NCBI RefSeq assembly: GCF_000003605.2
Contig: NW_003141823.1
Span: 18,697-40,241, forward strand
Direction: 5' to 3'
Source: Saccoglossus kowalevskii
Taxonomy: Eukaryota > Hemichordata > Enteropneusta > Harrimaniidae
DNA: 21,545 nt
The notes under the pieces were generated by a model. It worked only from the letters and a program-made list of their open reading frames with translations, was not told the DNA's origin and did not search any database. This document shows positions 1 to 8,980 of this stretch, piece by piece. The first letter of the stretch is position 1. Each line of letters begins with the position of its first letter. The position numbers and the translations under genes are program-made.

Positions 1-82
1 TGGCTTTGTTTTGATGACCAGACTGGTCAATGTGTGTAATCTGGCTTTGTTTTGATGATCAGTCTTGCCCAATAGAATATTT
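1..82. repeat. two tandem copies of a 41-bp unit
   Basis: TGGCTTTGTTTTGATGA occurs at 1 and again at 42, followed both times by a similar CAG/CAGT stretch. The array may continue left of the window. It looks like intronic debris upstream of the visible GPR143 exons. Confidence 0.6.
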
Positions 83-154
83 TTATGACTTGTATTGTAT
101 TAATTGTTATGCAAAATTGGGTCTATTGTTTATCCAAAATTTAACAGTTAGGAG

Positions 155-208
155 CCCCTACTCTATAATTTCCTGGGGAGAACCCTTAGGCCCATATGTG
201 TGTGCTTG
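155..208 (+). CDS. possible GPR143 upstream exon (TM4-like), doubtful
   Basis: The + frame here reads SPYSIISWGEPLGPYVCAW, which resembles the TM4 pattern of OA1 (LLYHIMAWGL... in human), and it lies at the right place upstream of the 319 exon. However, a donor giving the required phase 2 would have to be a weak GTGTGC inside the GTGTGTGC run, and the better-placed GTTTGA gives phase 0. A processed pseudo-match is as likely as a real exon. Confidence 0.22.
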
Positions 209-318
209 GGTTTGACTTGGTACCAGAAAGGGATATAACATGTATGAATTATTTCAAATGACAGAGCCCTCTCAGACGATGACTATATCTTTGTTTGTTC
301 ATATTTTGTTACCTCCAG

Positions 319-428
319 CTGTGAACGCAGAATAGTGAATTTAGTACCTCACTACTTGGCTACATTAGCCCCAATGTTAATGGTTATGATATGTAATCCG
401 ATATTGTATTTCTTCTCTGCCCGAAATG
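319..428 (+). CDS. GPR143: GPR143 exon encoding the TM5-like segment
   Basis: Acceptor ACCTCCAG precedes 319 and donor GTAAGT follows 428. The first base completes a codon from the missing upstream exon, then 36 codons run CERRIVNLVPHYLATLAPML and on to NPILYFFSARN; one G is left over (phase 1). The PHYLAT...NPIL pattern matches vertebrate GPR143 after its conserved SRCERG region. Confidence 0.85.
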
Positions 429-1805
429 GTAAGTAACCATTTCATGATTCAGAAACTTTTTGAGAGATTCTTGTTTTGCAGTGTTTTCCATTCTGTTTAA
501 CAGAAGCAAAAAATGTTTAGGACAAACAGTTGTTTCTAGTGTTTCTAAAAATTAGTAATTTTACCAAAAAATTTAAAAATAAAAACTGGCAGAATAATTT
601 TTGTATACAGAACTTTGCAAATCAAACATAACTAAATAAAAATGTAAACAATTATAAAATATGATGGTAGGATGCCCATTTGTTGGAGCATAGTAACTCT
701 TTGATTCCACCTTTTTAAAAATGGCCGCCAATTTGAATAACTATGATGTAAGTTGTCACAAAATTATTATCACCATAGAAACATTCTGTGGTATACCTCT
801 CTTTTCCTTTTACTTTTGTTGTGTTGTTGGTAACAGCAAATTGTAGCGTTATTCAGTTTTCTCCTGTATACAATTAAGTAACAAAGTTTTATCGTATTTT
901 AATCTGCAGTGTCTAGTTTAATAAAAGCTAGATTTGGTCGATTCACCGACCAAGAGAGAGCTGTGATCAAACAAGTAAAAGAGAAATTTGCTCTGATTTT
1001 AGCCGTCTTCTATGTGTGGTAAGTCACCTTGTGCATTAACACATAGTGTTACATGACTTGCAGTGGGCATAAATGCAGTGAATCATGGGAAATATTTACA
1101 AATGTCCATTCTATACTAGGTTGCTATAGCTTATTGAATAATTCTTGTTTGTTTGTTGTTACAGTTGGTTGCCAAATGTAATCAATGCGGTTTTACTTTT
1201 CTTCAACTCGAGATACAAAGATAATAGCAGTATTGAGGCAGGAATTATCGTGATGGATGTTATGATGGTAAGGTCACAATTTTACTACTAAGTACACTAT
1301 TACAAAGAACAAAAATTGCAATTTTGTTATAAAAATTTTATTTTTAGTTTAAATTTTGGCCATTCAAAGATGAAGGGTAAATTATCCATCCACTCACTCT
1401 AATATCATAATTGTATGTAACTATGTTCTTTTCTCTATAACCATATTGTTTTCTTGACTGTCCATCCACCATATTTGGTCTATTAAAGTTAAATATTTAA
1501 TAGAAGCGCTTATAAACCAACAATCACAGTTCTTGTATACTTAATCATTAAAATGTTCCTTATTTTTGACCTCAGAAACTACAAAAAGAGTATTAACGCA
1601 GTTCAAGTAGTTTTCGTTTTTGGCATCCTTTTGCCATGAACTGATAATGATGAAAATATGACAAAAATGACATATAAACTTGAATTTGGCTTGAACCTCC
1701 ATAACAGAAAATACAATGGTTGACCTTATGTTTGAAATTCTAAGACTTTCCTGAAAAAAGATTAACTTATTGGAGAAAAAGTTCAGAAAAAAAATTATTT
1801 TCTCC

Positions 1806-1836
<31 letters not shown>

Positions 1837-2447
1837 TTTATAACACCCCCCCCCCCCCCAGTGGTAGTAAAAGGTATGACCCCACATTGGCTATACAATG
1901 GAAGAACTTGGCAAGGGAGGTGCATTTATAGTGGTAGTGAAATGTGTGACTTCACATTGGCTAGAAGTTGTGGAAGCCTGTTCAGCAGCATACACATTAG
2001 GATTATACCATTGATTCATTAAGGGTAGTTTAGTCTGGTATATGCTGTTATTCTAAGAATATGTACTTTGAAAAGTATTAGTTGTTTTAGATCATATATA
2101 AGAAATCAGAATAAATATATTCCTGTTTCTGTGCCTTTCTCCAAATCATTAGACTGCATGCCCATCAATTTATGAGTTACCACCCCTTCATGCATAATAG
2201 TAATGTCCATCAATATCATAATAACAATCTATGCCTCATTGCATACTAGGGTATTCTGAATCCTCTGCAAGCTTTCCTGAATGCACTTGTGTATCGTGGT
2301 TGGGCCGGTTGCTGTAATATAAAACGACCGTTTAGTCGAACACTGAATGAAGATGAACGTCCCGGACTGATGGAAAGTACATCGCAGTTATTGGACTCCG
2401 GACGTGTTAAAGAAACATCTCCATTACTGCTTAATAATGAAAACTGA
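319..2447 (+). CDS. GPR143: GPR143 (OA1) homologue, 3' part: four exons to the stop codon
   Basis: Exons 319-428, 910-1018, 1165-1267 and 2250-2447 join in one frame (about 174 codons) with GT...AG introns and matching phases, ending in TGA at 2445-2447. The family is an atypical class of G-protein-coupled receptor that, in vertebrates, sits in melanosome and endolysosome membranes, binds L-DOPA and controls pigment-organelle size. Seen in the sequence: a TM5-like segment (PHYLATLAPMLMVMICNPIL), a third intracellular loop with ARFGRFTDQERAVIKQ, TM6 with FYVCWLPNVINAVLLFF, and TM7 with GILNPLQAFLNALVYRGW followed by AGCC. The order and motifs match vertebrate GPR143 (HY..YLPLLLVLVANPIL, CWLSNIINE, GILNP.QGF...FYGWTGC). 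The cytoplasmic tail after the GWAGCC motif is about 45 residues, shorter than in mammals, and holds two leucine clusters (SQLLDSG, SPLLLNNEN), possible sorting signals (inference). TM1-4 lie to the left, apart from a doubtful exon near 155-208. Confidence 0.85.
429..909 (+). other. GPR143 intron without further features
   Basis: A GTAAGT...TGCAG intron of 481 bp. It is AT-rich; I see no open frame, repeat or RNA gene in it. Confidence 0.7.
910..1018 (+). CDS. GPR143: GPR143 exon: third intracellular loop and start of TM6
   Basis: Acceptor AATCTGCAG and donor GTAAGT. The leftover G plus TG gives Val, then SSLIKARFGRFTDQERAVIK and a further stretch ending ALILAVFYV; the final TG joins the next exon's T to make the Cys of CWLPN. 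The basic loop with an acidic DQER patch is the usual OA1 loop-3 layout (TENERR in human). Confidence 0.87.
1165..1267 (+). CDS. GPR143: GPR143 exon: rest of TM6, third extracellular loop, start of TM7
   Basis: Acceptor GTTGTTACAG and donor GTAAGG. After the split Cys codon it reads WLPNVINAVLLFFNSRYKDN, then an 11-residue stretch to VMDVMM, ending in phase 0. The loop between TM6 and TM7 is short and polar, as in the family. Confidence 0.87.
1499..1571. repeat. dispersed repeat, copy 1 (second copy at 15961-16037)
   Basis: About 75 bp aligns with 15961-16037 in the same orientation. Shared blocks include AATAGAAG, CATAAACC-like, CAATCACA/AAATCACA, TTGTATAC and AATCATTAAAAT, then TTATTTTTGACC/TTATTTTGACC. 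It sits in the last visible GPR143 intron. Family unknown. Confidence 0.6.
1806..1859. repeat. (TA)n microsatellite followed by a poly-C run
   Basis: An uninterrupted TA/AT run of about 27 bases at 1806-1832 is followed after some 15 bases by a run of 12-13 C (1847-1859). The C run is very unusual in this AT-rich sequence. It is intronic in GPR143 and likely to vary in length. Confidence 0.85.
1861..1963. repeat. 70-bp spaced duplication next to the poly-C run
   Basis: GTGGTAGTAAAAGGTATGAC at 1861 recurs as GTGGTAGTGAAATGTGTGAC at 1931, both followed by CACATTGGCTA. This is a diverged two-copy tandem duplication with a 70-bp period. Confidence 0.6.
2250..2447 (+). CDS. GPR143: GPR143 terminal coding exon: TM7 and cytoplasmic tail
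   Basis: Acceptor GCATACTAG then GILNPLQAFLNALVYRGWAG and a 45-residue tail with SRTLNEDERPG and SPLLLNNEN, ending in TGA. GILNP replaces the usual class A NPxxY signature, as in vertebrate OA1. The tail is Ser/Thr-rich with few charges after the NEDER patch. Confidence 0.88.
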   Translation, partial: GILNPLQAFLNALVYRGWAGCCNIKRPFSRTLNEDERPGLMESTSQLLDSGRVKETSPLLLNNEN

Positions 2448-2775
2448 ACTGGTTATTTTAGTCTTGCATTTTAGCGTTTAATTGATGTAATTTTTAGATT
2501 TCTATTGATTAATTGTACAAAGAAATGTCTGAAAGTCTAAAGTATTGTTTTTATTGACCACATTAAGACCCACATTAGACACAAGGCTTTAGTAAGTAGA
2601 TGCTGGACGGTTAATATGGTAAATGATTAATTGAATCATTTCACAACAAAGTTTGTTTTTGTTCGTACCAAACTATAGGAGATTTACATTTGATCCCAAA
2701 TTAACAGAAACAGTGTGCAAAAAGACAGGAAGTGATGAGGTTCTGAAAGTTTAGTTACTATCTATGGTTAATAAA
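2448..2775 (+). other. GPR143: candidate GPR143 3' UTR
   Basis: AT-rich sequence directly after the stop codon, with no competing open frame, up to an AATAAA. The real end could lie further right, since another AATAAA cluster sits at about 3919-3925. Confidence 0.45.
2770..2775 (+). terminator. candidate poly(A) signal AATAAA for GPR143
   Basis: First canonical AATAAA downstream of the GPR143 stop on the + strand, 322 bp after the TGA. In AT-rich DNA this hexamer is common by chance, so the assignment rests on position only. Confidence 0.4.
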
Positions 2776-3526
2776 TCATTAACTTTGTTATTAACACTAA
2801 GAATGGGAAATATGGAGTCTGTGTAATATATTTTTTGGGTCTGATTTTATTATTATTAGTGTATTTGTGATGAGAATTAGTCTCATTTGCATATCAGTTG
2901 ATACCTCAGTGACTTTTAGTCGGCCAATTCAGATGAAAATTAGTTTTTCTTATTCATCAGTGTATATTAATTACAGTTGTTTCTCATGTTAAGATCTAGT
3001 TTGAGTTTCTCTAGATTGTCAGGCTTATCTACACTAAATTCACATTTTAATATTTCACTCTTCTCTTCTCATTGGATCACTACAGTATGTTACCACACGT
3101 GTATTTTTCATGATGCACATAGAATTGACTCATTAAATCAGTGACAATTTTCTTACATCATTTTTTGGTTCTCAACAAATTACCCATCTGTTAAATACTA
3201 CAGTCTTCTTCCCAAGCCCTTTTCAAAAATCATAAATGTGAGTTTGTTTTGTTTTTTCAATACGAAAAAAAATAAATTAGAAAGCCGAAATAATCAATTA
3301 ACACCTTTCATATGCAAATAAATCATGATGCTTGAACAATTTGCTGGGGAGAATGCTGTGTATAAAAAACACTGAATTTCATTTTCAAAACAGTTTTTTT
3401 CTTTGTTTTTATTGATACATGTATCAAAACTATTCACTGCCTTTGTAACATGTCTACTGGTTAGATGTTAGTATTTATAAAAGAGTTAGAGTATTTGTAG
3501 TTCCTGTTCCTGTTCCTACAAGGTTA

Positions 3527-3877
3527 TTTCTATTTTTACACTTATTTCCTAGATTATGTATTTTTTTTACTGTACACCATTGAATGGTTGAATTTATTCT
3601 AGTTTTATCTGTTCATACTCATTTACACTTGAGTTGTGAAGTGTATGTGTGTTATATTTTATTCAGAATACCTCAAAAGCTGTGTTTATTTGGTCAAATT
3701 AACAAAAAATTGAAGTATATTATAGGATGGTTGTCGTGGAACCACATGTCACAATTACCACTGGTAGTTTTATTTTGGTTGTTGCGGAAACTGTCATTTA
3801 TGAGGTTATAGTCTGTTTCTATTTTTACACTTATTTTCTAGATTATGTATTTTTTTTATTGTACATGATTGAATTTG
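3527..3877. repeat. direct duplication of about 65 bp, copies 289 bp apart
   Basis: TTTCTATTTTTACACTTATT, then T/CCTAGATTATGTATTTTTTTTA and TGTACA plus ATTGAAT, occurs at 3527-3595 and again at 3816-3877 with few differences. The intervening 220 bp show no clear copy. The copies include a strong pyrimidine tract. Confidence 0.75.
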
Positions 3878-5627
3878 TTTTATTTGTTATTGTAGTTTTC
3901 CTCATTCTTTTTATAAACAAATAAATTAAATAAATAGTTAAATTTGTTTTGTTATGATGTAAAAAGTTGAACATTGTACATTGCAATTAAAACACTGTTC
4001 ATAATATGTGCATACATACACCAGATAGTAATCTGATTGAGATATTAGCACTGGGCTTGTATAAATGACAGAGGCATGTCTGTGCTCAAAATAAGTGATA
4101 TTTTAATGATACAGTATAAATAGATGGAATTTTTGGTGCATTATATTCATATAAATTGTCTGAAATTTATGTGTAGTTGAACAGTGCGCAGAGAAAAAAA
4201 AAATGTAGTACCACTGTCCACTGATTAGACTCTATTATATGGCTCCCATATTTGGTGTAGAAACAATAACTAAATGCAGATTTCTTTGTTTCATTACATT
4301 ATCTGCAATTATTGATAAATAATTTGGTGATTTTCAGTACTAAGCTTATTAATCAGTAAGTTGATTTTAAGCTTTTTGATGATCAAGTTCTGTATCTTCA
4401 AACTTTGAATAAACCAAAGCATGTTAGGGCAGTGGTTGTCGTCGTTTCGCGTCCTGTTTGATATGGGACTCGTTGTGCAGTTTGTATACATGAAATTCGA
4501 ACACTGGTTTACAAGACCGCTGCTCTTTACATGTAATTCTTTAATGAGACTATGATAAACTGTAAATCACTACAATTTTGCTCGAGACAAAAGTCGGTGA
4601 AAATCTTGTCACAACGAAAATTTCTTTGGGGTGTTACATGGAGTGTCAACAACTTTCGTGAAATATTTTTGTGAATAACATCAAATCGTGAAAATTACAA
4701 CTTGGTCAATGAATAAATGTTGAATTGTCATAATTTTCAACATCTCCGAATGTTGACGATTACTTTCGCTTACCATTTGACAGTTCAACTTCATTTACTA
4801 AGTGTTTTTGAATCATATTCCTGGCGTATGTGGATTCACCTTCATGCTGAGTTTCCCAGCAATTCACAACAACTACAATATATCTCCCACATATTCATAG
4901 CATTAAGTGACTCAGAGCTTTCACGACAGAAAAATCAACAAATGTTACAATAGGAATATCATCTTTAATACAATCAGGACACTAAACACTGACAATAATG
5001 TAAAGAAAGCAATCAACGTAACTATACATCCATTAAGAATTTAAATACATTTACACCATTATAAAATATTATGTTTAAATTTATTTATCAAATCGCTGCC
5101 ATAAATGCACAGACCACCAACCATAGCAATACACTGGTGCCAAATATTAAAACGCTGACATGCTAAACAATGAATCAAGTTAAATAATACTAGCATGGTT
5201 TTTCCGCTACTAAAGCACACCAATGAAATTATCAACAAAGTAAGGTGGGACTAAGTAGGCTAAAAGCATCTGTTTCTGATCCAAATCAAAAAAAAAAAAA
5301 ATAATGCAGTGATACCAATTTTCACATATGTGAACAAGATATTGCGCCATCAACGGCAGGCAAATTCCTTCTTTCCCTTCTTTCTTTGTTTCAATTGAAA
5401 AAAACAAACTGCCCAGTGTGGTTTTTGGAACTGGCACGGATGCCGACCAGAAACGGATTTTATTTTTTGTTGGGCATTAGTATGTAACATGCATGTTAGT
5501 GCAAACTTTTCTGAAACTATCACTAATATAATTTCAAAGGTAAGTCGGACAATTTATCTACAGCATATCATCCCATTCGCTGTGAATGTCAATTTGTGAG
5601 GCCTTCACAGAATATTCACAAATTAGT

Positions 5628-5830
5628 ATACTGTAGAGTACTTCATTTGCACTTGGAATTAATTTTTATTTTCGCTGAAGGAGTAGAATAAAATCCAGTG
5701 AATATAACTTTTTTTCCTATATTTTACATTCAGCTGGTCAAAAATCGATGAAAATAAATTCCATACAAAACACTCAAAAATTCTTTTCAGCGAAAATTAA
5801 TTCCAGCTAAAATAAAGTATTTTACAGTAT
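5628..5830. repeat. inverted-repeat (MITE-like) element, about 0.2 kb
   Basis: The left arm ATACTGTAGAGTACTTCATT continues into GGAATTAATTTTTATTTTCG. Its reverse complement closes the element on the right, where AAAATAAAGTATTTTACAGT follows TTCAGCGAAAATTAATTCC. The two arms of about 45 bp pair with a few mismatches and flank a centre containing CCAGTGAATAT. This is the layout of a non-autonomous DNA element; no transposase is present and the superfamily is unknown. A looser relative may lie at 11021-11134. Confidence 0.7.
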
Positions 5831-7023
5831 TCTTGCTTCAACCAAAAAATATTATTTCAATTATAGTGAATTGATAATTTATTGATTCTAAATACCATGT
5901 AAGCATGTAGCAGCATGGAATTGTGGGAAGGAAAACGATTGACCAGTGTTGCCAAAATGAGATGCTTGATATATAAAAATTACTGCATCTTGCAATTATT
6001 ATAAACAGCGCCCTCACACTACACCCGATTCAATCTATTCTTGAAAAGATCATTTTAAAAGTTGAGTGATTTTTTTTGCTGCAATTCATTTCAGTTGAGA
6101 ATAATTTATTGTGCTCTCACTGGTCTATAGTAACCAAGGTTACGGAAATGGGAATCAGACACTAAATGTAAATGTACAATCATAAATACCAACAGAGTGG
6201 TATTGTAACCACCAAAATAAATAAAGAACAGAAGTCATTAATTTCAGTTTCAAAAACTAATATCATCAATATACATCAGAGTTGATTTTGAGTTGGTGCA
6301 GGACAATGACTGCAGGATAATTGTTAAAATTATAGAATAAAATGGTTTCCCAGGAAACAAATTCCGTTAAACTTGATGAATAATGACGCATAGTTCATTT
6401 CTTGTACAATTGCTCATCATCTAAAACTGATTAATAAATAGCATGCTTAGCATTTAGAAAATTTTACAGACAATATTTGTTCCATTAGTAGCGCATGTAT
6501 AAATTACAAAAGTGTGTGTATGGTCATACTTTTAATTACCTACAATACAATACATGTAATATTTTACATGTGCTTCTAATAGAGCAAATACGATACACAT
6601 ATCAAAAACACACCAAGGAAGAAAATTCCCTTATTTTCAAAGGTGAAAAAAGTCAGCACCAGAAGTTACATCAATCAGAAAGTCAGAATCATTTGTGGAC
6701 ATGTATGAATACAGTGTTGTACTCAAAGATTCTATAAACAGAATAAAATGATAATTTCAGCCATTTTTAAGATCACATTAATTCAATACTAAAATAAAAT
6801 AAAAAAATTGCACACTATATCATTGCTCTCTTATGAATTTCAAACTTAAAATATAAAGAGCAAATACATTATTTGACTGATCTTTGATCTTGAAAAAAAA
6901 AGACTTTTCTAAGTAACATACCTGTAAATATCAGTCTGGTTACACGTCACTGGTTATTTAAGCTGATAATTCATGCAAACAAAGTGTTGATGAGTCATCA
7001 AATCTTATGTGTAATATGATTGG

Positions 7024-7060
7024 CTTGTTGCTTTAGATGTCTGGGTGTGGGAGCCAATCA
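7024..7060. repeat. 8-bp inverted repeat containing CCAAT boxes
   Basis: GATTGGCT at about 7019-7026 and AGCCAATC at about 7052-7059 are exact reverse complements around the candidate start codon at 7037. These could be paired CCAAT-type elements or a chance stem; nothing else promoter-like is visible. Confidence 0.35.
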
Positions 7061-8301
7061 GAGACACTCTTTAAGTCACTACAATCACAGGTGAGACAGA
7101 CATATTGTTTTACTTGTTTAATATCAAATCAAATTTGCGGAATGTGTTTTTGTTGTGACTTGTAAATGAACAGCTTTAATACCAGTGTTTAAATCTACTG
7201 CACAGCAGTACTGTAAGTAAACAAGTCAATTTTCACTCAATATGATTGGTTTGAACTCACAAGTTACTGTCACATTTTCTCAGAAATTAAAGTGATTATT
7301 TCACCATGGTGTAATATTGAGTGCGAAATATTGAGTGCGAAATATTTAGAGTTTATTAGTGTCTAATACCAGAGATAACGTGTGGTAATGCGAGAAGCAG
7401 TGCTGATATGTTTCTAATGCGTAGCTCAGAAAGACTTGGTTTTGAGCTTGGCTATTTTTATACCACGAGTTATCACCTGTATTAGCCACAAAAAGAGCTC
7501 TTTATCAAATGTGCAACTGCATCAGCAATAACATCACAAAACTGACCATGAATGGACAAGTGAGAAAACTAGCAGCCTGGATACAATGTTAAATAATTTG
7601 AATTACTGAGTCAATTTTGAATCAAATCATCCGAGAATGTTGCTTTTCTCTAATGCAGACTAACATCTGGGTTTAAAAAATAATACAGGGTCAAAAGGTA
7701 ACACATTATATGGATCAAATACCGCAAAATATTACCGCAGCTAAACGAAAGGAGAGAGGATATCATAGTTGCTCATATGATAATGTTATTCACATGTACA
7801 TTTCAATAGTGAGTATCATGGTAAATATCACAACACAATGTTGACATATAAGACATGTCTATGGAGGAATGCTCGTTCAATGAGTAGACTCGGCTCGGTG
7901 CTCAGTGTCCAGTCCTTCATAGCAACAGACTCATAATTCATTTTAGATATCTCCATCATATCGCTGTCTATAATTTGCAGGTTTCTATGAAGGAAACAAA
8001 AAGTGAAATTGAGTTAAATGCTATTCAAAATTTTAAGAAAAAAAGATTTATTATTTATTTTATTATTTATCTAAAGAAGGAGATCCTTGAATCACCACAG
8101 AGCTCTCAAGAAGTTCAAGCTATTCTCCCCTCACCCCTACAAAATATGGTAATGATGTCCACATATGTTTTTTTCATTTCAGAATTGTTAGTTGATATTT
8201 GAAAAGTTACTTGTGAATTTCAGCAAATATCACAAACAAGCAAAATCAGCAAAGCCTATGCATTTACTAAAGACAATTTTTACATAAACAAATTAGCATA
8301 A
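7037..8301 (+). CDS. tentative three-exon small gene, product unknown
   Basis: Three + strand segments join with phase-0 borders and GT...AG introns: 7037-7090 (ATG start; MSGCGSQSETLFKSLQSQ, donor GTGAGA), 7981-8148 (acceptor TTTGCAG; 56 codons, donor GTAATG) and 8224-8301 (acceptor AATTTCAG; 25 codons and TAA). The product would be 99 residues, with a charged first half (VSMKETKSEIELNAIQNFKK), a short AT-encoded hydrophobic run (FIIYFIIYL) and a polar end. An AATAAA follows at 8375. I recognise no family. A TTTAG acceptor sits directly before the ATG, so the first segment could instead be an internal exon of a longer gene. Chance joining of open AT-rich segments is a real alternative. Confidence 0.27.
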
Positions 8302-8344
8302 AGTTTTGCATATGTAAATGACAGAGGTGTGTGTAAAAATACGT

Positions 8345-8350
8345 TTTATT
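8345..8350 (-). terminator. candidate - strand poly(A) signal (TTTATT on +)
   Basis: AATAAA on the - strand, the first good one downstream of the last clear TRAFD1 exon on the far side of the GC-rich island. It lies 25 bp from an opposed + strand AATAAA at 8375-8380. Assignment is positional only. Confidence 0.35.
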
Positions 8351-8374
8351 TTTAATGATGTAGCATACATGTAC

Positions 8375-8380
8375 AATAAA
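8375..8380 (+). terminator. candidate + strand poly(A) signal AATAAA
   Basis: AATAAA 74 bp after the TAA of the tentative small gene (8299-8301). It supports that gene only weakly, given the base composition. Confidence 0.3.
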
Positions 8381-8489
8381 TATGATTGTTGGTTTATGTG
8401 CGTAACAATTGGACATGTGCTTTAAATATACATGTATAGCGAAATACAGTAAAAATTATTTAAGCACAGTGATATAATTGTACACCAAA

Positions 8490-8750
8490 TCGCTACTGAG
8501 CTTTGGCAATGTTCCATCTGCTACGCATCACCCTGCCTCCCTGCGGTTTCCACCACTGACCAAGCCGACTTTGAACGCTGTCCATCCCCCTGGAGTTGTG
8601 AGTTTATCTGCAGGCTCCAGCCAGCAGTCTCTGCTCAGTGTCATGATGCAATTCACAGGCCAGTTGCATCACGCAGCTGTTCGCTGCAATGCCTGCGTCC
8701 GCAACTTGCTCCCACTTTTGCCTTTGCCAAAACTTTGTGTCTTGTGTCAT
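8490..8750. other. GC-rich island of unknown nature
   Basis: Composition changes abruptly to clearly GC-richer than both flanks. The + strand frame is open over 8478-8765, and the - strand holds a 48-codon ATG frame (8750 down to 8604) starting MTQDTKFWQRQKWEQVADAG. The DNA contains self-complementary stems such as GATGCAA...TTGCATC (12-base loop). It could be the terminal TRAFD1 exon, an eroded transposon piece or another exon. I recognise no protein family in any frame. Confidence 0.5.
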
Positions 8751-8862
8751 TTATTGAAGCATTAATTGTGGGTTATATTGAACTACTTTAGACATGACTC
8801 AGTAAGAATAAAATGAACAGCATAAATGTGGTATGATTTGTAATGTTTTTGTGTTTACTTAC

Positions 8863-8980
8863 TTTTGCTCTTTGTCTCGGTGGGTTACTGTGTTCGTTTG
8901 CGACACTCTGATGACTGTTTCTACTGACTCTAGCAGCTCCACTGTCATTGGTTGCTGTACTGGTACGGGTACTTCCAGAC
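8863..8980 (-). CDS. TRAFD1: TRAFD1 exon: Ser/Thr/Asn-rich tail segment
   Basis: 118 bp, acceptor CTTCGTAG, donor GTAAGT. In the phase set by the previous exon it reads KSGSTRTSTATNDSGAARVS then HSNPPRQRAK, ending in phase 0. A longer open frame in another phase (EVPVPVQQPMTVELLES) is a shadow. If the donor is skipped the protein ends 24 residues later at TAG/TAA-region stop codons; if spliced, candidate acceptors lie in the GC-rich island (AAAG before GCAAAAGTGG, or CAAG before ACACAAAG), both poor. Confidence 0.7.

Larger units (their letters stand above)
2776..7036. other. intergenic stretch, no convincing conserved gene
   Basis: AT-rich sequence with only short chance frames (about 80 residues at most), none with recognisable domains or good splice context on either strand. 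It contains the duplication at 3527-3877 and the inverted-repeat element at 5628-5830. A short piece at 6566-6605 resembles 16062-16097 (ACATGTGCTTCTAATAGAGC against ACATGTGCTACTAATGGAGC). Confidence 0.6.

Noticed and set aside
1541..1837. - strand frame of 98 codons beginning in the TA repeat
   Set aside because: The N-terminus is encoded by (TA)n, the rest overlaps a dispersed repeat within a GPR143 intron.
8478..8765. + strand frame of 95 codons as a gene
   Set aside because: It owes its length to GC-rich composition; no domain, no splice context and equal openness on the other strand. Kept only as part of the unexplained island.
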